NCBI RefSeq assembly: GCF_020400605.1 | Contig: NZ_JAINRD010000012.1 | Coordinates: forward strand, 124,001 to 188,000 | From: Streptomyces aculeolatus | GTDB lineage: Bacteria > Actinomycetota > Actinomycetes > Streptomycetales > Streptomycetaceae | Direction of reading: 5' to 3' | Length of the DNA: 64,000 nucleotides | Part shown: positions 56,158-64,000 of the stretch, piece after piece | Position numbering within the stretch: the stretch's first letter is position 1 | Layout: every line of letters begins with the position of its first letter | The notes under the pieces: generated by a model | What the model was told of the DNA's origin: nothing | Seen by the model: the letters and a program-made list of their open reading frames with translations, nothing else | Database searches by the model: none | Translations under genes and position numbers: made by a program

Positions 56158-57548
56158 ATGCGTGCCTGGACGAGACGGCATCTGTTGCTGGCCACGGGGG
56201 CGGCGGGCCTGGCCGCCACGGCCGCCACCGCACCGACGTACGCGGCAGCGGAGGGCCGCCGGCGAAGCCGCAGGCTGAAGGGCGACGGCATTGCGGACGC
56301 TCTTCGGGCGCTTCCCGGGCTGCGCGTGATCGAGGAACTACCGGGCGCCGAGCCGGGAGACCGCTTCTTCGTCCTGGGACTGCGCCAGCCGGTCGACCAC
56401 TCCGACCGTACGGCCGGCGCCTTCGAGCAGCGGCTCACCCTGCTGCACACCGCCACCGACCGTCCGATGGTCCTGTACACCACCGGGTACGGGGCAGTGC
56501 TCACGACTCGCCGTACCGAACCCGCCACCGTACTCAGCGGAAACCAGCTTCAGGTCGAACACCGCTACTTCGGTGTCTCACGCCCACCGACTGCCGACTA
56601 CGCCCACCTGACCATCCGTCAGGCTGCCGACGACCACCACCGCGTCGTCCGTCTCTTCCGCAGGCTCTACCCCGCTGCGTGGATCTCCACCGGCGGCAGC
56701 AAAGGCGGCATGGCGAGTGTCTACCACCGCCGCTTCCACCCGCACGACGTCGACGGCACCGTGGCCTACTCCGCTCCGAACAACGTCGACGACCGCGACG
56801 ACTCCGCCTACGTGCACTTCCTCGCCCACGTCGGCACCGCCGAGACCCGCGCCGCCCTGGAGCAGGTCCAGCGCGAAGCCCTGCTGCGCCGTACGGAACT
56901 GGTCGCACGCTACGAGGAATGGGCCGCTTCCACCGGCGACTCGTTCCACATCATCGGCAGCGCCGAGAAGGCCCTCGAGATCGCCGTCCTGCGCGCTCCG
57001 TTCATGTTCTGGCAGTACGACGGCGCGAAGACACCCGCCGCCATCCCCACGCCCGCCGCCTCCACGAACGCGATCTACACCTGGCTGCACGACACCGCTC
57101 AACTGCCCGTCTACGCGGACGCCGTGGCAACGCACTACATCCCGTACTTCTACCAACTCGGCACCCAGCTCGGCTACTGGGAGGCACCCACCCACCACCT
57201 GTCCGACCTGGCACGCTACCCGGATGCCATGCGTCCGCGCAGCTTCGTCCCCCGTGGCATCCCCCTGCCCTTCGACGCCACGGCCATGCCCGACATCGAC
57301 CACTGGGTCCGCAGGCACGGCACCCGCCTGCTCTTCGTCAACGGCGCCCAGGACCCCTTCGCCGCCGAACCATTCCACCCCGGCGGGCGTGACGCCCGCA
57401 CCCTCTGGGCCCCCACGCCAGCCACAACGTCAGCTTCGACGACCTGCCCGCAGCCGACCGTGACTACGCGCTTGCCACAGTGAAGCGCTGGGCTTCCAGG
57501 CCCGTACCGCGCCGCACCCACCGCTCCATCGGTCCGAGCGCCGGATAA
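56158..57548 (+). pseudogene. S37-family secreted tripeptidyl peptidase, frameshifted near its C-terminus
   Basis: ATG 56158 with GGGAGG upstream. The protein has a Tat-like signal (TRRHLLLATGAAGLAATAA) and an S37 alpha/beta-hydrolase with the nucleophile in GGSKGGM (Ser181) and the probable Asp in VNGAQDPF. At about 57405-57420 the frame breaks: the original frame ends in a Thr/Pro tail at 57483, while the shifted frame reads ASHNVSFDDLPAADRDYALA and stops at 57546-57548. The second frame carries the His-Asn that should be the catalytic His, so the sequence as given encodes an inactive enzyme unless this is a sequencing error or programmed shift. Confidence 0.75.
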
Positions 57549-57706
57549 TCGTCCCGCGCAAGCACATACGCCGTCCTGAGCTGCGGAACTTGCAGACCTG
57601 TCACGTCCTTGACCCGCTGCTCGTCGACTCCGGCGGCGGTTACCACCGCCTGGCTAGGCGGACACGACCCGGCACCGCCCGCACGCGGTGCATGCGGAAC
57701 GGCGCC

Positions 57707-57737
57707 GCCCGCCGCCCCCGTTCCGGGGGCGGCGGGC
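57707..57737. terminator. Hairpin between peptidase and DUF1772 genes
   Basis: 13-base perfect arms (57707-57719, 57725-57737) with loop GTTCC lie between the converging genes. Confidence 0.78.
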
Positions 57738-57752
57738 CGCGGGGCCGTCACG

Positions 57753-58466
57753 TCAGCGGCGCGCGACCGGCGGGGACGTCGCGGGTGCCGCCCGGTACTC
57801 CCACCGCGGCCCCGGCTGCGCCTGCGGCGCTCCCTGGGGCGGCTGCGGCTGCCACCGCGGGCCCGGGCCCACGGGCGCCTGCGGCTGCTGCCACCCCGCC
57901 GCGCCCTGCGCCGCGCCCTGCGTGACCGGCGCCGGCCGCGAGCCCCGCGACGCGTCGGCGTCGTCGGCGAGCCGGTGCGCCCCGTACACGATCAGCGCGT
58001 ACGCCGCCAGGCCGAACGCGACCGTGTGCAGCACCGCCCGTACGACGTTCCACGCCACCCACTTGTCCTCGAAGTCCGCCCGGACCGCGGCCAGGTCCTT
58101 GATCCGGTCCGGGTCGCCGGCCTGGTCGAGCTGGTCGTTGAGCGGGACGTTCCCGGCGACGGTGACGCCGAACGCGACGACGTACAGCACCAGCGCCGCG
58201 ATCAGCCACGGCAGCGCCTCGCGGCCCTGGCCGCGCCAGGCCAGCACGACGGCCAGGCCCAGCAGCGGGATCGAGCCCATGAACGGGAGCATGAACACGG
58301 GGTTGATGATGGCTTTGTTGATGCCCTGCATCGCGTCGACGAGGGTGCGGTCCGAGGACCGGCCCAGGCCCGGCATGACCGCGTACGCGAAGGCCGCGAA
58401 GAGGCCGGCCATGAGTCCGGTGCCGAGGACGGAGGCGAGCAGGGCGCCTGTCTGCAGGTGTTTCAT
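57753..58466 (-). CDS. DUF1772 (anthrone-oxygenase-like) membrane protein
   Basis: 237 residues from ATG 58466, overlapping the NmrA gene stop (ATGA). Four membrane helices are seen in the first 160 residues, with family features AGLFAAFAYAVMPGLGRS and AGNVPLNDQLD. The remaining Pro/Gln/Gly-rich tail of about 60 residues is disordered and long for the family. Some relatives oxidise anthrones in polyketide pathways; most are unknown. Coupling to a NmrA reductase and LysR regulation suggest quinone or small-molecule redox work. Confidence 0.8.
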   Translation of the reverse strand: MKHLQTGALLASVLGTGLMAGLFAAFAYAVMPGLGRSSDRTLVDAMQGINKAIINPVFMLPFMGSIPLLGLAVVLAWRGQGREALPWLIAALVLYVVAFGVTVAGNVPLNDQLDQAGDPDRIKDLAAVRADFEDKWVAWNVVRAVLHTVAFGLAAYALIVYGAHRLADDADASRGSRPAPVTQGAAQGAAGWQQPQAPVGPGPRWQPQPPQGAPQAQPGPRWEYRAAPATSPPVARR

Positions 58467-59302
58467 GAGGCGTCCTTGGGGTTCCACACGCCCGTGGCGG
58501 CGGTGTCGCGGGCGTAGTCGGCGAAGTCGCGGGCGGGGCGGCCGAGGATCTGCCGGACGCCGTCGTCGACGTACTCGTTGCGGCCGTCGAGGACGCTCGT
58601 GAAGAGGTACGTCAGCAGGTCGGTGACCCCCTGCGGGACCCCTTCCGCCGCCAGTCCCGCCGTGAAGCCGGCCAGCGGGACCGGGACGTAACGCACCTCA
58701 CGCCCGGCCGCCGCGGCGATCGCGGCGACGGCCTCGGCGAAGGTGAGCAGCCGGGGGCCGGTCAGCTCGTAGGTGCGGCCCACGTGCCCGTCCTCCGTGA
58801 GGACGGCCGCCGCGGCCTCGGCGAGGTCCCCGGCGTCCACGAAGGGCTCGCGGACGTCGCGGGCGGGCAGCGCCACCTCGCCGCCCAGGACCGGGTCGAG
58901 CAGGTAGCTCTCGCTGAAGTTCTGCGCGAACCACGCGGCCCGCAGCACGGTCAGGTCCGCGCCCGTCGCCGCCACCGCCTTCTCCGTCGCCACGGCCTCC
59001 TCCTCGCCGCGCCCCGACAGCAGCACCAGGCGCCGCGCGCCCTTCGCCACCGCAAGCTCGGCGAACGCGCCGACGGTCTCCGGCGCACCGGGGACGGCGA
59101 GGTCCGGGTAGTACGAGATGTAGACCGACCGGACGCCGTCGAGTGCGGGCCCCCAGGTCGCGCGGTCCTCCCAGTCGAACGGGACGCCGCCGGAGCGCGA
59201 GCCGATGCGGACCGGCAGGTCGCGGCCGGTCAGCAGCTGGACGAGCCGGCTGCCGGTCTTCCCGGTGCCGCCCAGTACGAGGGTCAGGTCGTGGCGGTTC
59301 AT
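58463..59302 (-). CDS. NmrA-like NAD(P)-binding oxidoreductase/sensor
   Basis: 279 residues from ATG 59302. A Rossmann start (LTLVLGGTGKTGSRLVQLL) and the pattern LRAAWFAQNFSESYLLDPV, then FVDAGDLAEAAAAVL and YELTGPRLLTFAEAV, are typical of the NmrA/quinone-oxidoreductase-like (QorB) group. It probably reduces a quinone or senses NADP(H). It is coupled to the DUF1772 gene and divergent from a LysR gene. Confidence 0.86.
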   Translation of the reverse strand: MNRHDLTLVLGGTGKTGSRLVQLLTGRDLPVRIGSRSGGVPFDWEDRATWGPALDGVRSVYISYYPDLAVPGAPETVGAFAELAVAKGARRLVLLSGRGEEEAVATEKAVAATGADLTVLRAAWFAQNFSESYLLDPVLGGEVALPARDVREPFVDAGDLAEAAAAVLTEDGHVGRTYELTGPRLLTFAEAVAAIAAAAGREVRYVPVPLAGFTAGLAAEGVPQGVTDLLTYLFTSVLDGRNEYVDDGVRQILGRPARDFADYARDTAATGVWNPKDAS

Positions 59303-59405
59303 GGAGTCCTCCCCGGATGCGGTAAGCGGTGGCGGCGGTTCGTTTTCCGCCACACCACGACCCTCCGCCGAAAAGGAATCGACAACAACGAGCAACCGGG
59401 CAAGT

Positions 59406-59428
59406 ATCGTTTACCGGGGGTTAACGAT
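59406..59428. promoter_or_regulatory. LysR-type binding site
   Basis: ATCGTT (59406-59411) and AACGAT (59423-59428) form a dyad with an 11-base spacer, in the divergent LysR/NmrA gap. A second dyad CACCCCT/AGGGGTG (59437-59456) lies beside it. Confidence 0.6.
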
Positions 59429-59484
59429 CCCCGTATCACCCCTCTGACCAGGGGTGACAGTGACCGCAGCCGGAAGGGGGCGCC

Positions 59485-60399
59485 GTGGAGCGGCGCGAGA
59501 TCGAGACGTTCCTCGCCCTGGCCGAGGAGCTGCATTTCGGCCGCACCGCCGAGCGGCTGCACGTGTCGGTCGCGATGGTGAGCAAGTCGGTGAAGAAGCT
59601 GGAGCGCGCCGTCGGGGCACCGCTGTTCGACCGGTCCAGCCGGCGGGTGGCGCTGACGCCCATCGGCAGCCGCCTCTACGAGGACGTGCAGCCCGCCTAC
59701 CGGCAGCTCCTCGACGGCTTCGCGCGCGCCGTGGCCGCGGGGCGCGGCGTGGAGGGGGTGCTGCGGGTCGGGTTCCTGGGCACGGCCGTCGCGCGGTTCG
59801 TGCTGGAGGTCTCCGAGGAGTTCCGCATCCGGCACCCCGACTGCCGGGTGGAGCTGATTGAGACGAGCTACGCCGACGTGGCCGGGCTGCTCGGCGGCGA
59901 CGCCGTGGACGTCCTGCTGCTCGCGATCCCGGACTTCGCCCCGGACCTGTCCTCGGGCCCGGTGCTGTTCAGCGAGCCCGCGGTGCTGGCCGTCTCCGCC
60001 CGGCACCCCTTCGCGCGCCGCGACGCGGTCTCGCTGGAGGACCTGGCGCGCGACAAGGTGCTGCGCCCCCGCGGGCTCACCGACGAACTCGACGCGCTCA
60101 CCGTCCCGGTGGCGACCCCCGCGGGCCGGCCCATCGAGCGCGGCGACGGCTTCTCGACGATCCAGGAGATGCTCGCGCTCATCGGCGCCGGCCGCGGCGT
60201 CTTCCCCGTGCCCAAGCACGCGAGCCTGTACGACGCGCGCCCCGACGTCGTGTACGTGCCGATGACCGACGGGCTGCCGTACGAGTGGCGGCTGATCTGG
60301 CGCACCGCCGGGGAGACCAACCGCATCCGCGCCTTCGCCGCGGCGGCCCGCGACTTCGTCGCGGTGAACGGGAACCCGCTGCTGCCGGCGGAGGAGTAG
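59485..60399 (+). CDS. LysR-family regulator
   Basis: 304 residues from GTG 59485. N-terminal helix-turn-helix (FLALAEELHFGRTAERLHVSVAMVSKSVKKLE) and a two-lobe ligand domain (VLRVGFLGTAVARFVLEVSEEF; VDVLLLAIPDFAPDL). It most likely controls the divergent NmrA/DUF1772 operon through the dyads upstream. The inducer is unknown. Confidence 0.9.
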   Translation: MERREIETFLALAEELHFGRTAERLHVSVAMVSKSVKKLERAVGAPLFDRSSRRVALTPIGSRLYEDVQPAYRQLLDGFARAVAAGRGVEGVLRVGFLGTAVARFVLEVSEEFRIRHPDCRVELIETSYADVAGLLGGDAVDVLLLAIPDFAPDLSSGPVLFSEPAVLAVSARHPFARRDAVSLEDLARDKVLRPRGLTDELDALTVPVATPAGRPIERGDGFSTIQEMLALIGAGRGVFPVPKHASLYDARPDVVYVPMTDGLPYEWRLIWRTAGETNRIRAFAAAARDFVAVNGNPLLPAEE

Positions 60400-60409
60400 C
60401 GGCGGGGGG

Positions 60410-60865
60410 TCAACCCCGCGCGGGCGGCCGCGGCACCCCGATCGTCGCCCACACCGCGAACCCCGGCCCCGACGGCTCCGCCCCCCACGCCTCGCTCAGC
60501 GCCGCCACCAGCCCCAGCCCGCGCCCGCACTCGTCCTCCGGCCCGGCGACCGTGCGGATCGGGACCGCGTACGACCCGCCCTGGTCCCGTACCTCCAGCC
60601 GCACGCCCGGCGCGCGCAACGCCAGCCGGCAGACGATCCTGCCGCCGCTCGCGTGCAGCACGGCGTTGGTCACCAGCTCGGAGATCACCAACTGCGCCGT
60701 GGCGCACACGTCGTCGCATAACCGCCAGCGGCCGAGCAGCCGCCTGACGTGCGCGCGCGCCTCGGCCGCCGCGGCGGCCCGCGCCACGAGTTCGAAGCTC
60801 TCGCCGTGCGCCGCGGCGTCGAAGTCCGCCGTGGTGCCGAGCGCGCTGTGGGATGAGGGGGCCAT
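60410..60865 (-). CDS. ATP-binding RsbW/SpoIIAB-like protein
   Basis: 151 residues from ATG 60865. HATPase features: ISELVTNAVLHASGG (N-box), LEVRDQGG (G1) and CGRGLGLVAALSEAWG (G2). Proteins like this act as anti-sigma kinases or, beside XRE/DUF397 genes, in the abaA/whiJ-type switches of streptomycetes. It is divergent from the XRE gene (259 bp). Confidence 0.87.
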   Translation of the reverse strand: MAPSSHSALGTTADFDAAAHGESFELVARAAAAAEARAHVRRLLGRWRLCDDVCATAQLVISELVTNAVLHASGGRIVCRLALRAPGVRLEVRDQGGSYAVPIRTVAGPEDECGRGLGLVAALSEAWGAEPSGPGFAVWATIGVPRPPARG

Positions 60866-61124
60866 GGGCCGGGTGCCTTCCGTACGTCCGTCGAGGGGGG
60901 TCACGGCACCGACCGCCCCGGAGCTTCGCAGGTGGGAAGGCGGCTGCCGTGTGAACGGCGTCACAGGCCAACTATGCGTGCGCCGGTCACGGATCGCAAG
61001 CGTCGTTTTGCAGTCTGCACATTCGGGAATGCATAGCGCTGCGAGCGATCCCACGGGCGTGGCACACTGCGCACCGGCAAACTCAACGAACGACGCCCCG
61101 AGTTGCCCCGGGAGGTGCGAACCC

Positions 61125-62018
61125 ATGGCGCGAGCAGGCGCCGAGGCGGGCACGGCGGCCATATCCGGCCAGTCGGCCCCCACGGCCGGCCAGATCGTGC
61201 TGGGCCGCCGCCTGCAGAACCTGCGCGAGAGCGCCGGGTTCACGCCCGAACAGGCCGCCAGGGCGCTGCGTGTCAACGCGACCAGCGTCCGGCGCATGGA
61301 GAAGGCCGAAGTCGGCCTCAAGTACGCCTCCGTGGAGAAGCTGCTGCGCACCTACGGGCTGCCGGAGCCGGACATCGAGTCCTTCCTCGCCCTCGCCGAG
61401 GAGGCCAACAAGCCCGGGTGGTGGCACCGGTTCCGCGACGTGCTGCCGGAGCAGTTCGGCCTGTACGTGAGCCTGGAGTCGGCCGCCAGCCTCGTCCGCG
61501 CGTACGAACCCCACTGCGTGCCCGGGCTGCTGCAGACCGAGGACTACGCCTGCGCCCTGATGGCCGCGGGCACCCTGCCGCTCGCCCCCGAGGAGCGCGA
61601 GCGCCGCGTCACCCTGCGCATGCAGCGACAACAACTGCTCATACGCGAGCCGAAGCCGCTGCGGCTGTGGGCCATCGTCGACGAGGGGGCCCTGCGCCGC
61701 ACCGTGGGCGGACCGCGGACGATGCGCGCGCAGCTCGACCGGCTGGTGGAGGCCGCCCGGATGCCGAACGTCACCCTCCAGGTGCTCCCGTTCGACACCG
61801 GTCCGCACCCGGCCATGTACGGGCCGCTGCACCTGCTGCGCTTCCCGGCCCCGGAGCTGGGCGACTTCGGCTACAGCGAGAGCCTGACCGGCCCCGCCTA
61901 CGTGGAGGACACCGCGCTGGTCTCCCAGTGCCTGGAGGCCCTCAACCGGATATCCACCCAGGCGCCGCCGGCACATCGGACCGAGGACATCATCACCAAC
62001 ATCCGGAAGGAAGTATGA
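61125..62018 (+). CDS. XRE-family regulator with DUF5753 domain (WhiJ-like)
   Basis: 297 residues from ATG 61125 (GGGAGGTG upstream). A helix-turn-helix (LGRRLQNLRESAGFTPEQAARAL) is followed by the DUF5753 domain (YVSLESAASLVRAYEPHCVPGLLQTEDYA; VTLQVLPFDTGPHPAMYG). Its stop overlaps the DUF397 ATG (ATGA). The family includes WhiJ, a regulator of development whose effect is tuned by its DUF397 partner. Confidence 0.9.
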   Translation: MARAGAEAGTAAISGQSAPTAGQIVLGRRLQNLRESAGFTPEQAARALRVNATSVRRMEKAEVGLKYASVEKLLRTYGLPEPDIESFLALAEEANKPGWWHRFRDVLPEQFGLYVSLESAASLVRAYEPHCVPGLLQTEDYACALMAAGTLPLAPEERERRVTLRMQRQQLLIREPKPLRLWAIVDEGALRRTVGGPRTMRAQLDRLVEAARMPNVTLQVLPFDTGPHPAMYGPLHLLRFPAPELGDFGYSESLTGPAYVEDTALVSQCLEALNRISTQAPPAHRTEDIITNIRKEV

Positions 62019-62308
62019 AGATGACGCACACGCACGGTGCGAACGACGCCCAGCACACCGGCGCGGCGGCCGGAGGGCAGGTGTACAACGGCATGCCCGC
62101 GCGCGAGCTGGGCCCGGACGGCTGGGACAAGCCGTGGAGCGGCCCCAACGGCGACGCCTGCGTCGAGGCGAAACGACTCGCCGACGGCCGCGTGGCGCTG
62201 CGCCAGTCCACCGCCGACGACGGCCCGGCGCTGATCTACACCGCCGAGGAGATGCGGGCGTTCATCGCGGGCATCAAGAACGGGGACGCGGACTTCCTGC
62301 TCTCCTGA
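62015..62308 (+). CDS. DUF397-family partner protein
   Basis: 97 residues from ATG 62015. The DUF397 core is seen in WSGPNGDACVEAKRLADGRVALRQS and FIAGIKNGDADFLL. The usual first residues (W-x-KSS-x-S) are replaced by DKPWSGPNG. It probably binds and restrains the XRE protein. Confidence 0.87.
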   Translation: MKMTHTHGANDAQHTGAAAGGQVYNGMPARELGPDGWDKPWSGPNGDACVEAKRLADGRVALRQSTADDGPALIYTAEEMRAFIAGIKNGDADFLLS

Positions 62309-62396
62309 GCGGGTCCCCGGCCGCCGCCCCCACGCGCGTCCCGTACGCCGCCGCCCCCACCGCCGGGCGCCGGCACGACCGAAACGGACTGACCAG

Positions 62397-63224
62397 GTGA
62401 CCGACGAGACCCCCGCCACCCCCCACGTCGACCAGACCCGGGCACACCCCGCCCGCATCTACGACTACATCCTGGGCGGGCACGACAACTACGAGGTGGA
62501 CCACACCGCCGCGCGGCAGGTGCTCTCCGTCTGGCCCCAGGCCCGTACCGCCGCCCGCGTCAACCGCGCGTTCATGCGGCGCGCGACGCACTGGCTGGCC
62601 GCCGAGGCAGGTATCGACCAGTTCCTCGACATCGGCACCGGCATACCCACGGAACCGAACCTCCACCAGGTCGCGCAGGACGCCAACCCGGCCGCGCGGG
62701 TCGTCTACACCGACAACGACCCGCTCGTGCTGCGCTACGCCGAAGCCCTCATGACGAGCACGCCGCAGGGCCGCACCTCCTACCTGCACGCGGACGTCAC
62801 CGCGCCGCACACGATCCTGGAGGCCGCCGAGTTACGGGGCACCCTGGACCTCGACCGGCCGATCGCGCTCTCCTGCAACGCGCTCTTCCACTTCATCCCG
62901 GACCGCGACACCCCCCACGAGATCATGGAGACGCTGCTCAAGCCGCTGGCCCCGGGCAGCTTCCTGGCCCTGTCCCACGGCACGGCCGACTTCGACCCCG
63001 AACACATCGGGTACGTACAGGAGATCTACCACGGGCAGGGCATCCCGCTGACCACCCGCGCGAAGGGGTCGATAGAGCCTTTCTTCGCGGGACTGGAGCT
63101 GGTCACTCCCGGCCTGGTCGCGCCGCACCGCTGGAAGCCGGACGGGGACCCGCTGACCGACGCCGAGGCGGCGGCGCTGGACGCGGAGGTGTCCCAGTAC
63201 GCGGCGGTGGGCCGGAAGCCGTAG
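62397..63224 (+). CDS. DUF574-family SAM-dependent methyltransferase
   Basis: 275 residues from GTG 62397. Hallmarks: ARIYDYILGGHDNYEVDH, QFLDIGTGIPTEPNLHQVA, VYTDNDPLVLRYAEALM and FFAGLELVTPGLVAPHRW. It follows the DUF397 gene by 88 bp, a common streptomycete order, so it is probably the output gene of the XRE/DUF397 switch. Confidence 0.88.
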   Translation: MTDETPATPHVDQTRAHPARIYDYILGGHDNYEVDHTAARQVLSVWPQARTAARVNRAFMRRATHWLAAEAGIDQFLDIGTGIPTEPNLHQVAQDANPAARVVYTDNDPLVLRYAEALMTSTPQGRTSYLHADVTAPHTILEAAELRGTLDLDRPIALSCNALFHFIPDRDTPHEIMETLLKPLAPGSFLALSHGTADFDPEHIGYVQEIYHGQGIPLTTRAKGSIEPFFAGLELVTPGLVAPHRWKPDGDPLTDAEAAALDAEVSQYAAVGRKP

Positions 63225-63300
63225 GACCCCGGAAGACGGAGGGCCCCGGGGGCGGCGGGGGTCGCCGGGGGCGGCGGACGCCGCGGGTGCGGCGGGCGTT

Positions 63301-64000
63301 TCAGGCCCGCCGCACCTCGTCGTACGGGCCGAGGAAGGCGAACGCGCCGTCGCGGGCCCGGTAGAGGAAGAGGGATCCGGGCAGCTCCAGTCGGTGCGTG
63401 GCGTCCTGTGCGAAGCGCAGGTCCTTGGCCACGCCGCGGTACGCCTCCCGGACCAGCTCCTCCGCGAGGGCCCCGCGGTCGGCGGTGCCGCCGCCCGCGG
63501 TCTTCGCCAGCCGGGCGATCGCCGCCGCGACCAGACCCACCGCGTCGTACGCCTCGGGCGCCCAGCGCGGCGGCGGCGCGTCGTACGCGGCCCGGTAGGC
63601 GGCGGCGAAGTCCGGCGCCGCGGCGGGGTCGGTGAACGGGGCGGCGCACAGCCAGCCTTCGGCCGCGGTGGCACCGGCCGCCGCGAGGAAAGCGGGCCCC
63701 AGCGTCTGCCAGGTGCCTCCGCGGACACCGGTGAAGTCCGCGGCGGTCAGGGCGCGGGCGCACCGGGCGGCGCGGTCCGGGGACCCGCCGGCGTAGAGGA
63801 CCGCCCCGGCGCGCTCGCCGAGCGCGGAGCCGACGGCGGCGTCGATGCCGCGCTTCGTGTCGTGGACGGTGACGGTGCCGCCGCCCGGCGGGTTGTCGGC
63901 CAGGGCCCGGGCGAACTGCCAGGCCGCGTCGCCCTCGTCGCGGACGACGGCGGTGCGCACCACGGGGCGGACGTCGGTCAGGTAGCGGAGGAACGCCGCG
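63301..64000 (-). CDS. Periplasmic-binding-protein-like (branched-chain amino acid receptor type) domain, partial
   Basis: The frame is open from the stop at 63301 to the right edge (about 232 residues, N-terminus missing). VRTAVVRDEGDAAWQFARAL, GAVLYAGGSPDRAARCARAL and YDAPPPRWAPEAYDAVGLVAAAIA match the second lobe of type I periplasmic-binding proteins. It ends with LFLYRARDGAFAFLGPYDEV. In streptomycetes such domains occur as ABC lipoproteins or fused to protein kinases; which applies cannot be seen here. Confidence 0.75.
   Translation of the reverse strand, partial: AAFLRYLTDVRPVVRTAVVRDEGDAAWQFARALADNPPGGGTVTVHDTKRGIDAAVGSALGERAGAVLYAGGSPDRAARCARALTAADFTGVRGGTWQTLGPAFLAAAGATAAEGWLCAAPFTDPAAAPDFAAAYRAAYDAPPPRWAPEAYDAVGLVAAAIARLAKTAGGGTADRGALAEELVREAYRGVAKDLRFAQDATHRLELPGSLFLYRARDGAFAFLGPYDEVRRA

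Noticed and set aside
55750..56181. A 143-codon minus-strand ORF, considered as a transposase remnant
   Set aside because: No transposase motif, ribosome site or inverted repeats; its codons lie on leader hairpins of the plus-strand gene.
57464..57751. A 95-codon minus-strand ORF between peptidase and DUF1772 genes
   Set aside because: It overlaps the frameshifted peptidase end and a perfect terminator hairpin. The translation shows no domain.
1..64000. rRNA, tRNA, CRISPR arrays
   Set aside because: I looked for regularly spaced direct repeats and for tRNA-like arms ending in CCA contexts while reading and saw none. Small RNAs without strong structure could be missed.

Overview
The window is very GC-rich, uses many GTG starts and carries typical streptomycete families: a SARP/BTAD-NB-ARC-TPR regulator, an XRE-DUF5753/DUF397/ATP-binding trio, two DUF574 methyltransferases, SPW-repeat and Tat-exported proteins. 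I read it as chromosomal DNA of Streptomyces or a close relative, probably from an arm or other accessory region because very few genes are core. I saw no rRNA, tRNA or CRISPR array.

Layout. 1-3.7 kb is a decayed accessory patch: the end of a membrane protein gene, a SUKH remnant, a 1.37 kb IS630-like unit holding an intact-looking SUKH gene and a broken transposase, an immunity-like gene cut at the IS end, and an McrA-like HNH nuclease gene that has lost its active-site half. 3.7-6.8 kb is a metal module: a CmtR-like sensor, a P1B-4 efflux ATPase and NmtR. 6.8-9 kb has an HxlR/carboxymuconolactone-decarboxylase pair around a perfect operator and a Tat-signal mini-protein coupled to a peptidoglycan amidase. 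9-11.7 kb is an acidic secreted protein / histidine kinase / response regulator operon with overlapping genes. 11.9-14.8 kb pairs a beta-carbonic anhydrase with a SulP transporter ending in a His-rich tail.

15-24 kb holds methyltransferases, a DJ-1/AraC regulator, a MerR-methyltransferase fusion, a GNAT enzyme, an ABC-F protein behind a 7-residue leader ORF, and an ABCG-type transporter. 24-39 kb holds a class V aminotransferase-like enzyme, two methyltransferases, a sulfatase, a DNA-alkylation-repair-like protein, an SPW protein, a serine hydrolase, a TetR/membrane-protein pair, an S15 peptidase, a free-standing hemC paralogue and a Tat amidase.

Two loci are the best candidates for undescribed systems. 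(1) 40.0-45.0 kb: a divergent locus with a 100-residue small membrane protein, an HTTM-alpha/beta-hydrolase fusion and a 185-residue partner on one side, and an O-methyltransferase plus DCC thiol-oxidoreductase on the other. It looks like a peptide- or lipid-modifying system. (2) 51.4-55.6 kb: a tight five-gene operon of a membrane-anchored squalene-cyclase-like toroid protein, a uracil-phosphoribosyltransferase-like enzyme, a methyltransferase, a DUF84 (d)NTPase and a PfkB kinase with an altered catalytic motif. It looks like a modified-nucleotide pathway.

45-51 kb carries an ArsR/SRPBCC-fusion operon, a hemerythrin, a DUF6506 protein and the large SARP. 56-64 kb has an S37 peptidase with a C-terminal frameshift, an NmrA/DUF1772 operon with its divergent LysR regulator, the abaA/whiJ-like trio followed by a DUF574 methyltransferase, and the end of a periplasmic-binding-protein-like gene. 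All functional names come from reading motifs and remembered family features; no database search was run.
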